A stretch of DNA of 53,237 nt from Nodularia spumigena CCY9414 (GTDB lineage: Bacteria; Cyanobacteriota; Cyanobacteriia; Cyanobacteriales; Nostocaceae). Positions 7,480-17,044 of the stretch are shown piece after piece. The notes below the pieces were generated by a model. That model was not told the DNA's origin and made no database searches. It saw only the letters and a list, made by a program, of their open reading frames with translations. Made by a program: the position numbers and the translations under genes. The first letter of the stretch is position 1; each line of letters starts with the position of its first letter. The DNA lies in NCBI RefSeq assembly GCF_000340565.2, contig NZ_CP007203.1:2152909-2206145 (forward strand), given 5' to 3'.

Positions 7480-9159
7480 CTAGTCACTAGTAGCAGCAAC
7501 ATTGCGGATAAAAGCAGGATTAACTAAAGCCAAAGCTTGTTTAAGTGCTTCTGAACGATTCATAAAGAAATGATGTGAAGGTACGAATCTCTCAATGCCA
7601 AATTTTTCTAAGCGGCGTTTAACTTTACCAGCCGCACCAACAACTAATATTTGACGACCTTGCTCATAAGCATCTTGGATAGCATTTTCAATTGCTAAAG
7701 AAGCTGTCACACCCAACATAGGGACATCGCTGATATCTAAAATCAGCACATCAGAGTCTGCCATTGCTGCATGTTCACGCGCGATCGCTTTGGAAACTCC
7801 AAAGATCATTGGTCCACTCAAGTAGAATAATAGGACCCGTCCATTAGCTTGATCAAGTAATTGCTTCTCTTCATCGTTCAAGACAATGGCATCATCCGCA
7901 TCGGTAATCGTCTTCACATCCTGAGCTTGTAACTGAGAAAGACTTTCGATAGTTAAGATGTTGGCAATGAAAACTCCCACGCCAACAGCAACAATCAAGT
8001 CAACAAATACGGTTAAGAACATGACACCGTACATAATTAGCGCACCCTTCAGGGATACCTTATGAGCGCGTTGCAAAAAGCTCCAGTCGAGAATGTCAAT
8101 CCCCACCTTAAGCGCAATACCAGCCAATACTGCCATTGGAATAGGTTGAGTTAAAACAGCTGCCCACAAAACTACAACCAGTAAAATCAAAGCACGAGTC
8201 AAACCAGATACAGCCGTTCTCGCACCAGTCTGAATGTTAACTACCGTTCCCATAGTTGCACCAGCACCAGGGAGTCCACCACATAAACCAGATATGACGT
8301 TACCGATACCTTGACCAATTAATTCCTTATCAGATTTGTGTTCAGTACGAGTCAAACTATCTGCAATGACTGCTGTTAACAAGGTATCAATACAACCCAA
8401 CATTCCCAACATTGCTGCATTAACGAGCATCACCGTGATTTGTGATGCATTGAAGGTAGGTATTTGTAATGTTGGCAGTCCCATTGGGATTTCGCCAATC
8501 CGTCTGATGTCAACATCCTTGAAAAATAGCAGGGAAACTATTGTTACTAATACTAATGCTACTAATTGTGGTGGGACAAGACGCTTGATTTTAGATGGCA
8601 TTAAGAAAATAATTGCCAAGGTCATCACTCCCAAAGCTGTTTCCACAGGATTAATATTGGCGAACAGCTGGGGTAAATTTTGCACCGTTCCTAATACGCC
8701 ACCTTTAGGACTGGATTGACCCAGAAAAGGAGCAATTTGCAGCAATACCAGGATGACTCCAATCCCAGACATGAAACCGGAAATTACGCTGTAGGGCATG
8801 AGGGTAATATATTTACCCAGCTTGAATACTCCCAATATAATTTGAAAGACCCCGGCTAGCATAACTACTGTAAATGCCATTGCCAAGCCATTTTCTGGGT
8901 TATTGGCGATCATGGAACTGACAATAGCAGTCATGACTACGGTCATCGGCCCGGTAGGTTCAGAAATCAGGGTTGGTGTCCCACCAAATAAGGCGGCGAA
9001 AAAGCCAACGCAAACAGCACCATAAAGACCAGCAGCAGGCCCAGCACCAGAGGCGGCTCCGAACGCTAACGCTAGGGGTAAGGAAACGATCGCGGCAGTT
9101 AAACCACCGAATAAATCGCCTCGTAAGTTTCTAAAATGGATAGTATTAGTGAATGACAT
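7480..9159 (-). CDS. bicA: SulP-family Na+-dependent bicarbonate transporter BicA
   Basis: A 559-residue SulP/SLC26 transporter. About residues 1-420 form the transport domain, with LALAFGAASGAGPAAGLYGA, a second-half substrate-site region GGTPTLISEPTGPMTVV, and GGLPGAGATMGTVVNIQTGA. Residues of about 435-550 form a cytoplasmic STAS domain (VLILDISDVPMLGVTAS). Length and organisation match cyanobacterial BicA, a low-affinity, high-flux Na+/HCO3- symporter of the plasma membrane. Its position beside an NhaS3-like antiporter and a Mrp operon on the same strand supports an inorganic-carbon role over sulfate uptake. It was not tested against other SulP proteins. Confidence 0.88.
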   Translation of the reverse strand: MSFTNTIHFRNLRGDLFGGLTAAIVSLPLALAFGAASGAGPAAGLYGAVCVGFFAALFGGTPTLISEPTGPMTVVMTAIVSSMIANNPENGLAMAFTVVMLAGVFQIILGVFKLGKYITLMPYSVISGFMSGIGVILVLLQIAPFLGQSSPKGGVLGTVQNLPQLFANINPVETALGVMTLAIIFLMPSKIKRLVPPQLVALVLVTIVSLLFFKDVDIRRIGEIPMGLPTLQIPTFNASQITVMLVNAAMLGMLGCIDTLLTAVIADSLTRTEHKSDKELIGQGIGNVISGLCGGLPGAGATMGTVVNIQTGARTAVSGLTRALILLVVVLWAAVLTQPIPMAVLAGIALKVGIDILDWSFLQRAHKVSLKGALIMYGVMFLTVFVDLIVAVGVGVFIANILTIESLSQLQAQDVKTITDADDAIVLNDEEKQLLDQANGRVLLFYLSGPMIFGVSKAIAREHAAMADSDVLILDISDVPMLGVTASLAIENAIQDAYEQGRQILVVGAAGKVKRRLEKFGIERFVPSHHFFMNRSEALKQALALVNPAFIRNVAATSD

Positions 9160-9640
9160 TCTGGGATTGTGGTTACAAAAACAACAAAATCTAGATTTGT
9201 AAAAAATTGCCAGCTACTTTGAGTAAGTTTCATGTTTTATGGGAATGAAAAATCAAGCAAAGAAAACGTTAATTCTTGGCAAGGCAGCAGGCTATAGTGC
9301 CTTTCGACATGGCGAGTCGCTGAATACGAATCCCCAATAGAGAAGGCTGAGGTCAAAAACAGTTCAAAATGTTGACTAAAAAAACCTACATAAATAAATT
9401 GCAAGTTTTAGTTATCACCAAGTTTAATGCGGTTAAGAATAGCTTACAGCCTTATACGTCAATATTGTTAATTCACAAGCCTTAATATTAAATAAATATT
9501 AAATTGCTTTCATAGAGAAAAGGCTATACCTGTTAAGTAAGTCTGATTGCAATAATATGTAAAATAAGTAAACTTTATATTAAATCTTATGTCAAGATTT
9601 TTTTGACCAGGATATACAAAATCACCAATGTGCGATGGGC
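9160..9640. other. Non-coding region upstream of bicA
   Basis: No coding sequence is recognised. The region is AT-rich near 9400-9600 and should contain the bicA promoter, which reads leftward. I found no clear CcmR/CmpR-type operator by eye. Confidence 0.4.
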
Positions 9641-9641
9641 T

Positions 9642-9769
9642 ATACCCCGCCATCGCTTGCGGTTGTTTTCTGATCCAGTCCAAACCATTGACCAGCCCCC
9701 GGGGATCAAGATACTGTCGCAGTAACTATGGCAGGGTTCAAAATCAAAGATAAATGGGAAAACCAGCAT
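9642..9769 (-). pseudogene. Second DUF547 5'-end remnant, frameshifted
   Basis: From an ATG at 9769 the minus strand reads MLVFPFIFDFEP, matching the start of the remnant at 1829. A one-base loss after the Pro codon shifts the frame, and the next frame reads LLRQYLDPRGLVNGLDWIR and KQPQAM, the expected DUF547 continuation. Only about 42 codons survive. The apparent 60-codon ORF from this start is out of frame and not a gene. DNA identity to 1730-1830 includes the block AGGGTTCAAAATCAA. Confidence 0.68.
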
Positions 9770-9816
9770 AAATATAAATGGTTAAGATGCACCCAAATTA
9801 TTAATATTGCGGATAA

Positions 9817-11313
9817 TCACCCTGATTGCCGCCAATTTAGTGGAGCTTCCAAATAATCAGGTAGACGAGTTGTGCGATCGCCTAGCGCCATCCTAATCTG
9901 TTGTAACTCGACATTTTTTGCCCCTGTCAAAATTGCCCCTTCCAGTTTGACATCACACAGGTTAGCATTCGATAAGTTAGCTCCCATGAGGTTAGTCTCA
10001 CAAAGGTTAGCTTGAAAAAGACTAGCCTGATTCAGGTCTGAACCCATGAGATTGGCTCTATGTAAGTCAGCTTCAGCAAAACTGGCTTCCCTGAGATCGG
10101 CAAAAATTATTTCTGTTTGTTGCAATTTAGCCGCATTGAGATTAGCCCCATTCAGGTTAGCCCCATTCAGGTTAGCCCCATTCAGGTTGGCTCCAATCAG
10201 ACCGGCAAATTGCAGATTGGCTTTACCCAGCTTCGCCCATTGCAAGTTAGCTAGAAACAACTTCGCTCCAGAGAGGTTAGCAACTTTCAAGACCGCCTGT
10301 TGCAAGTTGGCTTTATAAAGGTTAGCCCCAGAGAGGTTAGCTGCACGCAGACTTACTCCCAAAAGGTTGGCTCGTCGTAAATTAGCCCCGCAAAGGTTAG
10401 CGTGATTCAGGTTCGCCCAAGACAGGTTAGCTCGATTCAGGTTGGCTTTTTCGAGGTTGGCTGCATACAGGATAGAGCCAGTCAGTTGCGCCCCTTCGAG
10501 ATTAGCCTTACACAGATGAGAACCACGCAAGTCGGCTCCACAAAGGTTAGAGCCACGCAAATCCGCTCTTTCTAGGTTGGCTTCGAGCAAGTCGGCTCGC
10601 CGGATATCGGTATTACGTAAATCCAGTTGGTGATTTTCCTCGTCTAGGAGAGAATTACGCCGTCCAATCACCGTCAGAGCTGCTTGAATATCCCGACGAA
10701 TTTTTGGTAATACTTCGCCGGTGTTCACTTCCTCCTGCTGTGTCCGACGCACCCGGCTTTTGGGGCTACCCAAGTATATTGGCTGTAAATTTTCTAGCTT
10801 TTCTTGCTCTTCATCTGTCTGGATGGGAGCATTTTCCCGCACAAAAGCCGCGAGGATTTCCATGATTGTCCAGTGTTCTTGGGGAAAATCCTGTGCAACT
10901 CTTTCTAAAATATAAATTGCACCTGTTCGGGTTTCGATTTTTTCGTGTCCCAGCTGGTTAACCGCCCCCATAAAGCATTCTACAATCAGCTTCTCTTGAC
11001 TGATTTGGGAATTTTGAATGCTAATTTCGTTGTTTTTTTCAGCCGCTAGCCTCCATTGCAAAAGCTCCGCTAACACATTTTTTTGCCTACCATCCGCACG
11101 CTTGGCTGAATAGTAAGCATTAATCAACACTGCCAATCCCATAAAAACTATGGCTGTGCTTGTTAATACATTATTTCTATATTGTATTCGTTGATCAACT
11201 GTCAATTCCTCAAGGTAAGACGATGCAAAAACAATCAGGGTCAGTGAGAGAAAAACTATAATTATTATAGCTATCAACCAACGCCAGAATTTGTCTGTTT
11301 TATAAGCAGACAT
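9817..11313 (-). CDS. Membrane-anchored pentapeptide-repeat protein
   Basis: A 498-residue protein when started at ATG 11313, which has GAGGAA ten bases upstream; a GTG at 11331 would add six residues. Two hydrophobic helices (about residues 12-36 and 54-74) anchor it. Residues of about 90-165 form a conserved Nostoc-type soluble segment (RTGAIYILERVAQDFPQEHW). A link IQAALTVIGRR leads into roughly 50 pentapeptide repeats of the A(D/N)LxX type, from about 225 to 470, expected to fold as a right-handed quadrilateral beta helix. Three NGANL units in a row show recent repeat duplication. The function is unknown. Confidence 0.88.
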   Translation of the reverse strand: MSAYKTDKFWRWLIAIIIIVFLSLTLIVFASSYLEELTVDQRIQYRNNVLTSTAIVFMGLAVLINAYYSAKRADGRQKNVLAELLQWRLAAEKNNEISIQNSQISQEKLIVECFMGAVNQLGHEKIETRTGAIYILERVAQDFPQEHWTIMEILAAFVRENAPIQTDEEQEKLENLQPIYLGSPKSRVRRTQQEEVNTGEVLPKIRRDIQAALTVIGRRNSLLDEENHQLDLRNTDIRRADLLEANLERADLRGSNLCGADLRGSHLCKANLEGAQLTGSILYAANLEKANLNRANLSWANLNHANLCGANLRRANLLGVSLRAANLSGANLYKANLQQAVLKVANLSGAKLFLANLQWAKLGKANLQFAGLIGANLNGANLNGANLNGANLNAAKLQQTEIIFADLREASFAEADLHRANLMGSDLNQASLFQANLCETNLMGANLSNANLCDVKLEGAILTGAKNVELQQIRMALGDRTTRLPDYLEAPLNWRQSG

Positions 11314-11634
11314 AGCAGTAATATTCCTCACGACACAGAATTATTACTTAGAGTTTAGGAAAAATTAGTATATCATTTAGCAGAAATTTTGAATATGCCC
11401 CATAATCTCATATTTTGAACATATATCACAAGACTTAATTAGTACAGTTTTTATAGAGAATATTGTATTAATTATAACAGAATTTTAATGAATGAGATAG
11501 ATTAATCAGGCGATCGCCTGAATGTGTCAAGCTATGGGTAAAGCCCCACCTCCAGCTATCGCACACCCTTTGAGTGTCGTCGGTTAAATATGCTTTATCC
11601 ATCACTCTTGTAGAGACTCAAATGTCTGATCTTG
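11314..11634. other. Intergenic AT-rich spacer
   Basis: No gene is recognised between the two pentapeptide-repeat genes. It contains one HIP1 palindrome (near 11510) and should hold the promoter of the leftward gene. Confidence 0.4.
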
Positions 11635-12384
11635 TCATTCAAATTTGGCTTCTCGGAGATTTGCTCCTGTGAGTATGGCATCACCCAGAGTAGCTTTCTC
11701 TAGATTTGCTAAATATAAATTTGCGCTCTGCAAATTAGCACCCGCAAGATTAGCCCCACAGAGGTTAGCAGCACTGAGAATTGCTCCCGAAAGGTTAGCC
11801 CCAGAAAGATTAGCCCCACAGAGGTTAGCAGCACTGAGAATTGCTCCCGAAAGGTTAGCCCCAGAAAGGTTAGCCCCACAGAGATTAACTTGATAGAGAT
11901 TTGTCAATTCTAAATTAGCCTGATGAAGATTAGCCCCTTTCATATCCGTGTGGCTCAAATCCAGTTGTTCGTCTAACTCGTCTTTATTAGTATCCCTTCT
12001 TCCAATTACCGTTAGCGCTGCTTGAATATCTCTAGGAATTCCTGGTGATGGATTATTGTTAAGCTCATCTCCATTCAGATCAGCAGCCTGATTTTGCACA
12101 AAATTAGTGAGAATCACCATGATTTCCCAATGATATTTCTGATAATTTTGAGAAAATTCCTCTAAATCATAAATTACTGCTAGTCTGTTCTCGATATTTT
12201 TATCATTTAGATTTTTTATTAGTGTAAATAAATGCTTTTCCCTGGGATTAAATGTAATATCTAATGCTTTTTCTTGAGCAAAACCTATCCCAAGGATGAT
12301 TTTTTTTAATGATGTCTGATTACTTGTTAACTGCCCTTGTAATTGTCTTAATATTTTGGAGGTATTAATAATTGCTATCAACAT
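11635..12384 (-). CDS. Short pentapeptide-repeat protein, paralogue of upstream neighbour
   Basis: A 249-residue protein. Residues of about 35-115 share the architecture of the neighbouring protein (NRLAVIYDLEEFSQNYQKYHW, then IQAALTVIGRR and LDLSHTDMKGANL), followed by about 22 pentapeptide repeats. It lacks the double transmembrane N-terminus and has one weak hydrophobic stretch. DNA 11761-11820 and 11821-11880 are near-identical 60-base units, so four pentapeptides were duplicated recently. It lies 320 bases from the larger paralogue on the same strand. The function is unknown. Confidence 0.82.
   Translation of the reverse strand: MLIAIINTSKILRQLQGQLTSNQTSLKKIILGIGFAQEKALDITFNPREKHLFTLIKNLNDKNIENRLAVIYDLEEFSQNYQKYHWEIMVILTNFVQNQAADLNGDELNNNPSPGIPRDIQAALTVIGRRDTNKDELDEQLDLSHTDMKGANLHQANLELTNLYQVNLCGANLSGANLSGAILSAANLCGANLSGANLSGAILSAANLCGANLAGANLQSANLYLANLEKATLGDAILTGANLREAKFE
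11761..11880 (-). repeat. 60-bp tandem duplication inside pentapeptide gene
   Basis: Two consecutive 60-base units differ at one position (AGAT against AGGT near 11809 and 11869). Each encodes four pentapeptides. Confidence 0.95.
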
Positions 12385-12731
12385 ACAGAAACTATTTTAT
12401 CAAAATTAATCATTTATTTTATTGTGATGGCATAGAAAGATTTAATCATTAGTAAATTTAATGATTTTTAGGATTACAAATAATAGAAAATATCACAACT
12501 TGGTGGGCAAATATAAGTAAAAAAAAGTTATATATACATGAAAATTTACATAAACTAGTATAAGTTTATTCTGAGCAATCATGCTATTATTAGTAATAAT
12601 TCTAGTATCGTTATCAAATTAAACTCATATTTAAAAATACCTTAAAATTAAGGATGAGGAGATACTAAAATTATCAATATTAGTATCAACTGCAATAGTT
12701 ACTGAATTTGCCACAATAGCCTGATATACAG
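12385..12731. other. Divergent AT-rich intergenic region
   Basis: This region lies between the leftward pentapeptide gene and the rightward flavoprotein. It is very AT-rich and should hold promoters for both. No repeat or small gene is recognised. Confidence 0.4.
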
Positions 12732-13943
12732 ATGCCAAAAAATATCCAACCTATAATTAAAGATTTAGTGTTAATTGGTGGTGGACATAGCCATGCTATT
12801 GTATTGAAAATGTTTGGCATGAATCCTTTGCCTGGAATACGTTTGACCTTGATTACCCCAGCCTCAGATACACCCTACTCTGGGATGCTACCAGGACACA
12901 TTGCGGGATTTTATAACCATGAAGAATGCCACATTGATTTACGAAAATTGGCTAACTTTGCCCAAGCACAGTTATATATTGATAGAGCCATCGGACTGGA
13001 TTTGAAAAACCACAAAGTGATTTGTGCTAACCGTCCAGCCGTAAACTTTGATGTATTATCTATTGATATTGGCAGCACTCCAGCCACCATATCTGTATCG
13101 GGAGCCACCGAATATGCAATTGCAGCTAAACCAGTGCCAAAATTATTGCAACATTGGTATCAGCTACTAGAACGTGTAGCCAAAAATCCCCAAGAACCGA
13201 TTAGTATCGCGATTGTAGGTGGTGGTGCTGGCGGTGTGGAGTTAGCACTGTCGATGCAAACTCATTTACATGGGATTTTGCAACAAAATCAGCAACCAAT
13301 TCAAAATTTGCAAATTCATTTATTCCAGCGTCAGGAAAAACTGTTGCCTAATTATCATCATTCAGTGCAACATCAATTTCAGCAAATTTTAATTAAGCGT
13401 GGTATTAATTTACATTTAGGGGAAACAGTCTGCCAAATTGCACCACTATATAGCACATTAGCCAACAGAGAAACTAAAGAAATCTTGGAGATTAAATGTG
13501 AATCGGGGTTATTGGTAGAGTGTCATAAAATATTCTGGGTAACACAAGCATCTGCACCCCAATGGTTAAAAACCACAGGACTGGCTACTGATGAACAAGG
13601 ATTTATTTTAGTAGAAGATACATTACAATCTCAAACTCACCCAGAGGTATTTGCTGCTGGTGATATTGCGACAATGGTAAATCACCCTCGTCCTAAAGCT
13701 GGGGTGTTTGCTGTGCGCCAAGGTAAGCCCTTGTTTGAAAATTTACAAAGGACTTTATTAGGTCAACCACTCAAACCCTACATACCACAGCAACAATATT
13801 TAAGTTTAATTGGTACTGGTGACAAACGGGCGATCGCTTCCAGAGGTGCTTTTACCACACCACCGCATCAACTCCTCTGGTGCTGGAAAGATTACATTGA
13901 CCGCCGCTTTATGCAACAATTTAGCTCAAGGATGGGAGAGTAG
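12732..13943 (+). CDS. FAD/NAD(P)-dependent oxidoreductase of the SelD-associated type
   Basis: A 403-residue pyridine nucleotide-disulfide oxidoreductase-like flavoprotein (TIGR03169 type by memory, related to NDH-2). FAD-binding LIGGGHSHA is at residues 12-20, followed by TPYSGMLPGHIAG. NAD(P)-binding IVGGGAGGVELAL is near 160, and the C-terminal FAD motif EVFAAGDIA near 310. The last 30 residues WCWKDYIDRRFMQQF are typical of the linker to a selenophosphate synthase domain in cyanobacterial fusions, but translation stops here and no SelD sequence follows. The redox substrate is unknown. It could work with the histidine phosphatase 70 bases downstream, but nothing shows it. Confidence 0.78.
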   Translation: MPKNIQPIIKDLVLIGGGHSHAIVLKMFGMNPLPGIRLTLITPASDTPYSGMLPGHIAGFYNHEECHIDLRKLANFAQAQLYIDRAIGLDLKNHKVICANRPAVNFDVLSIDIGSTPATISVSGATEYAIAAKPVPKLLQHWYQLLERVAKNPQEPISIAIVGGGAGGVELALSMQTHLHGILQQNQQPIQNLQIHLFQRQEKLLPNYHHSVQHQFQQILIKRGINLHLGETVCQIAPLYSTLANRETKEILEIKCESGLLVECHKIFWVTQASAPQWLKTTGLATDEQGFILVEDTLQSQTHPEVFAAGDIATMVNHPRPKAGVFAVRQGKPLFENLQRTLLGQPLKPYIPQQQYLSLIGTGDKRAIASRGAFTTPPHQLLWCWKDYIDRRFMQQFSSRMGE

Positions 13944-14013
13944 TTCGCTACTGCCCACATTTATTTTGTGTAGCCCAAGGCTTTAGCCTGCGGGAAATAT
14001 ATCAAATTCTCTC

Positions 14014-14661
14014 ATGAATCAAATAGTTTGGATTGCAAGACACGCTAACCGCCTCGATTTCGTCAACCCTGATTGGTTTCTCACCGCCCAAAGACGTTAT
14101 GATCCACCCTTATCTGATGATGGTATAGTGCAAACACAGCAGTTAGCGAAACGTTTGCAAGCAGAAAAAATTGCTCATATTTTCGCTTCCCCATTTCTGC
14201 GAACTGTACAAACAGCCAACGCCGTTGCAGAAGTTTTAGATTTACCCATTAAACTAGAAACAGGTTTGAGTGAGTGGCTAAATCCAGACTGGATGACGGA
14301 AGAACCAGAAAGACTGTCAATTCCAGCCTTAGCAGAATTATTCCCCAGAATTGATACTAGCTATAAACCGCATATTGCTGCTCAATATCCGGAAACTCAC
14401 GAAAAAGTGCGGGAACGTTCGGGACAAACTGCTAGATGCTTGGCTACTGAATGCTATCCTCAAAATATCTTGCTAGTAGCACATGGTGCATCTGTACTGG
14501 GGGCTGCAATGGGGCTAGTAGGGGACATTGCTAAAGCAGAAGTTAAAGCTTCTTTATGTTCCTTAGTAAAAGTAGTACGCCAAGGGCCTGAATGGTTGCT
14601 AGAACTAAAGGGAGATACTTCCCATTTGACCGAAATAGAGGAAGTGATTCGATTTGCTTAA
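14014..14661 (+). CDS. Histidine phosphatase superfamily protein
   Basis: A 215-residue protein with the phosphoglycerate-mutase-like fold. The phosphohistidine loop reads IARHANRLD (RHA in place of the usual RHG), followed by FASPFLRTVQTA and the second catalytic His in LLVAHGASVLGA. The substrate is not predictable. It lies 70 bases after the flavoprotein and 66 bases before glucokinase on the same strand, so it may be co-transcribed. Length and motifs suggest an active enzyme. Confidence 0.83.
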   Translation: MNQIVWIARHANRLDFVNPDWFLTAQRRYDPPLSDDGIVQTQQLAKRLQAEKIAHIFASPFLRTVQTANAVAEVLDLPIKLETGLSEWLNPDWMTEEPERLSIPALAELFPRIDTSYKPHIAAQYPETHEKVRERSGQTARCLATECYPQNILLVAHGASVLGAAMGLVGDIAKAEVKASLCSLVKVVRQGPEWLLELKGDTSHLTEIEEVIRFA

Positions 14662-14727
14662 ATTAATAACTCGCTCCACCCTCGGTTTACACTACAGAAA
14701 AACTAATTAATTCGCTCATTAAATTGT

Positions 14728-15753
14728 ATGACCTTGTTACTAGCAGGAGACATTGGCGGTACGAAAACTATTTTGCGGTTGGTAGACGCATCAGACTCAC
14801 TAGATTTACAGACTATTTGTGAGGAAACTTACCGCAGTGGGGATTTTCCAGATTTAGTACCGTTAGTACAGCAGTTTCTCAGCAAGGCTAATACGCCCAC
14901 ACCACAAAAGGCTTGTTTTGCGATCGCCGGGCCAGTGGTAGATAATACAGCCAAGCTGACCAATTTAACCTGGTTTCTCGATACCGACCGTTTAAAACAA
15001 GAATTAGGCATTGATTCCATGAGCCTAATTAATGACTTTGCGGCTGTGGGATACGGCATTTTCGGGTTAAGCAAAAAAGATTTGCTGACTTTGCAAGTTG
15101 GTAAACACAAATTAGAAGCACCCATTGGCGTTATTGGGGCTGGGACTGGCTTAGGACAAGGATTTTTGATTAAACAGGGTAACTACTACCAAGTCTTTCC
15201 CTCAGAGGGCGGACACGCTGATTTTGCCCCCCGCAGCGAGTTGGAATTTCAGCTATTGAAATACCTCCTGGATAAACATGATATCCAGCGTGTTTCTGTA
15301 GAAAGGGTAGTTTCTGGACAGGGAATTGTCGCAATTTACCAATTTTTGCGCGACAGAAAAATATCGGGCGAATCACCAGAAATCGCCCAAGTTGTCAGAA
15401 CCTGGGAACAAGAAGCCGGACAGCCGGAAAAAAGCGTTGATCCCGGTGCGGCTATTGGTATGGCTGCACTCCAAGGAAGCGATCGCCTTTGCGTACAAAC
15501 CTTACAATTATTTGTAGACATTTACGGTGCAGAAGCCGGTAATCTTGCCCTAAAATTATTACCTTACGGCGGTTTATATATTGCAGGTGGCATTGCTCCC
15601 AAAATCCAAACCCTGCTGCAAAACGGTAGTTTTCTCTTAAACTTCAGCCAAAAAGGAAGGATGCGTTCCATCCTCGAAGACATACCCGTACATATTATTC
15701 TCAATCAACAAGTGGGGCTAATTGGTGCAGCTTTACGTGCAGCTCGGTTATAA
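14728..15753 (+). CDS. glk: Glucokinase
   Basis: A 341-residue ROK-independent, bacterial-type glucokinase (Glk, Pfam Glucokinase). The phosphate-binding GDIGGTKT is at residues 8-15, the catalytic Asp in LINDFAAVGYGI near 100, GAGTGLGQGF near 137, and EGGHADFAPR near 160. The length is close to the usual 320-345. It phosphorylates glucose to glucose-6-phosphate, feeding glycolysis and the oxidative pentose phosphate route. The start at 14728 follows a spacer of 66 bases. Confidence 0.92.
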   Translation: MTLLLAGDIGGTKTILRLVDASDSLDLQTICEETYRSGDFPDLVPLVQQFLSKANTPTPQKACFAIAGPVVDNTAKLTNLTWFLDTDRLKQELGIDSMSLINDFAAVGYGIFGLSKKDLLTLQVGKHKLEAPIGVIGAGTGLGQGFLIKQGNYYQVFPSEGGHADFAPRSELEFQLLKYLLDKHDIQRVSVERVVSGQGIVAIYQFLRDRKISGESPEIAQVVRTWEQEAGQPEKSVDPGAAIGMAALQGSDRLCVQTLQLFVDIYGAEAGNLALKLLPYGGLYIAGGIAPKIQTLLQNGSFLLNFSQKGRMRSILEDIPVHIILNQQVGLIGAALRAARL

Positions 15754-15943
15754 CAGATTAATTATTGGGGATTGGGAACTAAAGATGGTGATACAAGCCA
15801 GATTTGTTCTCCCCTGCCCCTCTGCCTCTTCCCCCTGCTTCTTCAATTGAGGTGGGGTTCTTTTATTCCCAGTATCAACCAACTGCAAAAAACTGGTAAA
15901 TTACCCTATAACTCGAAAAATTTAGTTTTATTTACCAAGCATT

Positions 15944-17044
15944 ATGAAACGTCGAAAAATTATCAATACAGGTGCGATCGCCACTGCAACTGCTGTAACA
16001 TTAGGCTCCTGTGCGCGTACCCAAACCGCCGCTAACGTCCAAACTGGACAGCCCAACGTCCGGTGGCGAATGGCAACCAGCTGGCCTAAATCCCTCGGAA
16101 TTTTTAGCGGTGCAGATATACTTGCCAAGCGAGTCAAAGAAATGACCAATGGACGTTTCACCATTACACCCTTTGCGGCGGGGGAATTGGTTCCGGGGTT
16201 GCAAGTCATGGACGCTGTGCAAGCTGGAACTGTGGAATGCGGACACACCGCTAGTTATTATTACATCGGTAAAAACTTAGCATTAGCCTTCGCCACCTCC
16301 GTACCCTTCGGCTTCAACGCCCAACAGCAGAACTCTTGGCTATATCATGGTGGCGGACTAGAAGCCATGCAAAAAATTTATAGCGACTTCAATATCATTA
16401 ACTTCCCGGCTGGTAACACCGGGGCGCAGATGGGAGGATGGTTTAAAAGAGAAATTAACACTGTTGCCGACCTTCAAGGCTTAAAAATGCGTATTCCCGG
16501 AATCGGGGGACAAGTCATATCTCGTATGGGAGTGCAAGTGCAAGTCTTACCAGGAGGGGAAATTTTCTTAGCATTAGATCGGGGTGCAATTGATGCCGCC
16601 GAGTGGGTAGGCCCTTATGATGATGAGAAACTCGGTTTAAACAAAGCCGCCCAATTTTACTATTATCCCGGTTGGTGGGAACCAGGCCCCACATTAGAAG
16701 TGTTAGTTAACCGTAGTGCTTGGGACAAATTACCCCCAGAATACCAAGCCATCTTCAAAACAGCGACTCATGAAGCCAACATGAATATGCTCACTGAATA
16801 CGATGCTTTGAATGGTCAAGCACTTTCAAGATTGGTTGCCGGGGGTACTAAATTAGTTTCCTTCAGCCCAGAAATTATGCAAGCAGGTCAAAAAGCCTCC
16901 TTTGAATTTTTAGAGGAAAATGCCAGTAAAGATGCAACTTTCAAAGAAGTTTACGAACAGTGGAAAGGCTTCCGTAAACAAGTTTTCGACTGGAACCGTG
17001 TCAATGAATTGAGTTATGCCAATTTCGCTATCTCTAATAGTTAG
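15944..17044 (+). CDS. TRAP transporter substrate-binding protein (DctP/TakP family)
   Basis: A 366-residue periplasmic binding protein. The N-terminus [18 protein letters not shown] leads to the lipobox-like TLGSCA, a probable Tat-type or Sec lipoprotein signal. The body matches DctP proteins of the alpha-keto acid (TakP) branch: [28 protein letters not shown] near 185, the family Arg and helix around it, and [16 protein letters not shown] followed by [14 protein letters not shown]. Cyanobacterial relatives include the GtrC glutamate-binding subunit. The ligand (keto acid or dicarboxylate) cannot be fixed by reading. Its membrane partners are encoded just downstream on the opposite strand. 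Confidence 0.87.
   Translation: MKRRKIINTGAIATATAVTLGSCARTQTAANVQTGQPNVRWRMATSWPKSLGIFSGADILAKRVKEMTNGRFTITPFAAGELVPGLQVMDAVQAGTVECGHTASYYYIGKNLALAFATSVPFGFNAQQQNSWLYHGGGLEAMQKIYSDFNIINFPAGNTGAQMGGWFKREINTVADLQGLKMRIPGIGGQVISRMGVQVQVLPGGEIFLALDRGAIDAAEWVGPYDDEKLGLNKAAQFYYYPGWWEPGPTLEVLVNRSAWDKLPPEYQAIFKTATHEANMNMLTEYDALNGQALSRLVAGGTKLVSFSPEIMQAGQKASFEFLEENASKDATFKEVYEQWKGFRKQVFDWNRVNELSYANFAISNS

Noticed and set aside
9587-9769. 60-codon minus-strand ORF as a gene
   Set aside because: After FDFEP the frame leaves the DUF547 reading frame; it is a frameshifted remnant.
10046-10318. Plus-strand ORFs opposite the pentapeptide repeats (also 11645-11893)
   Set aside because: They are antisense to repetitive GC-biased pentapeptide codons; their RLAP repeats are complement artefacts.
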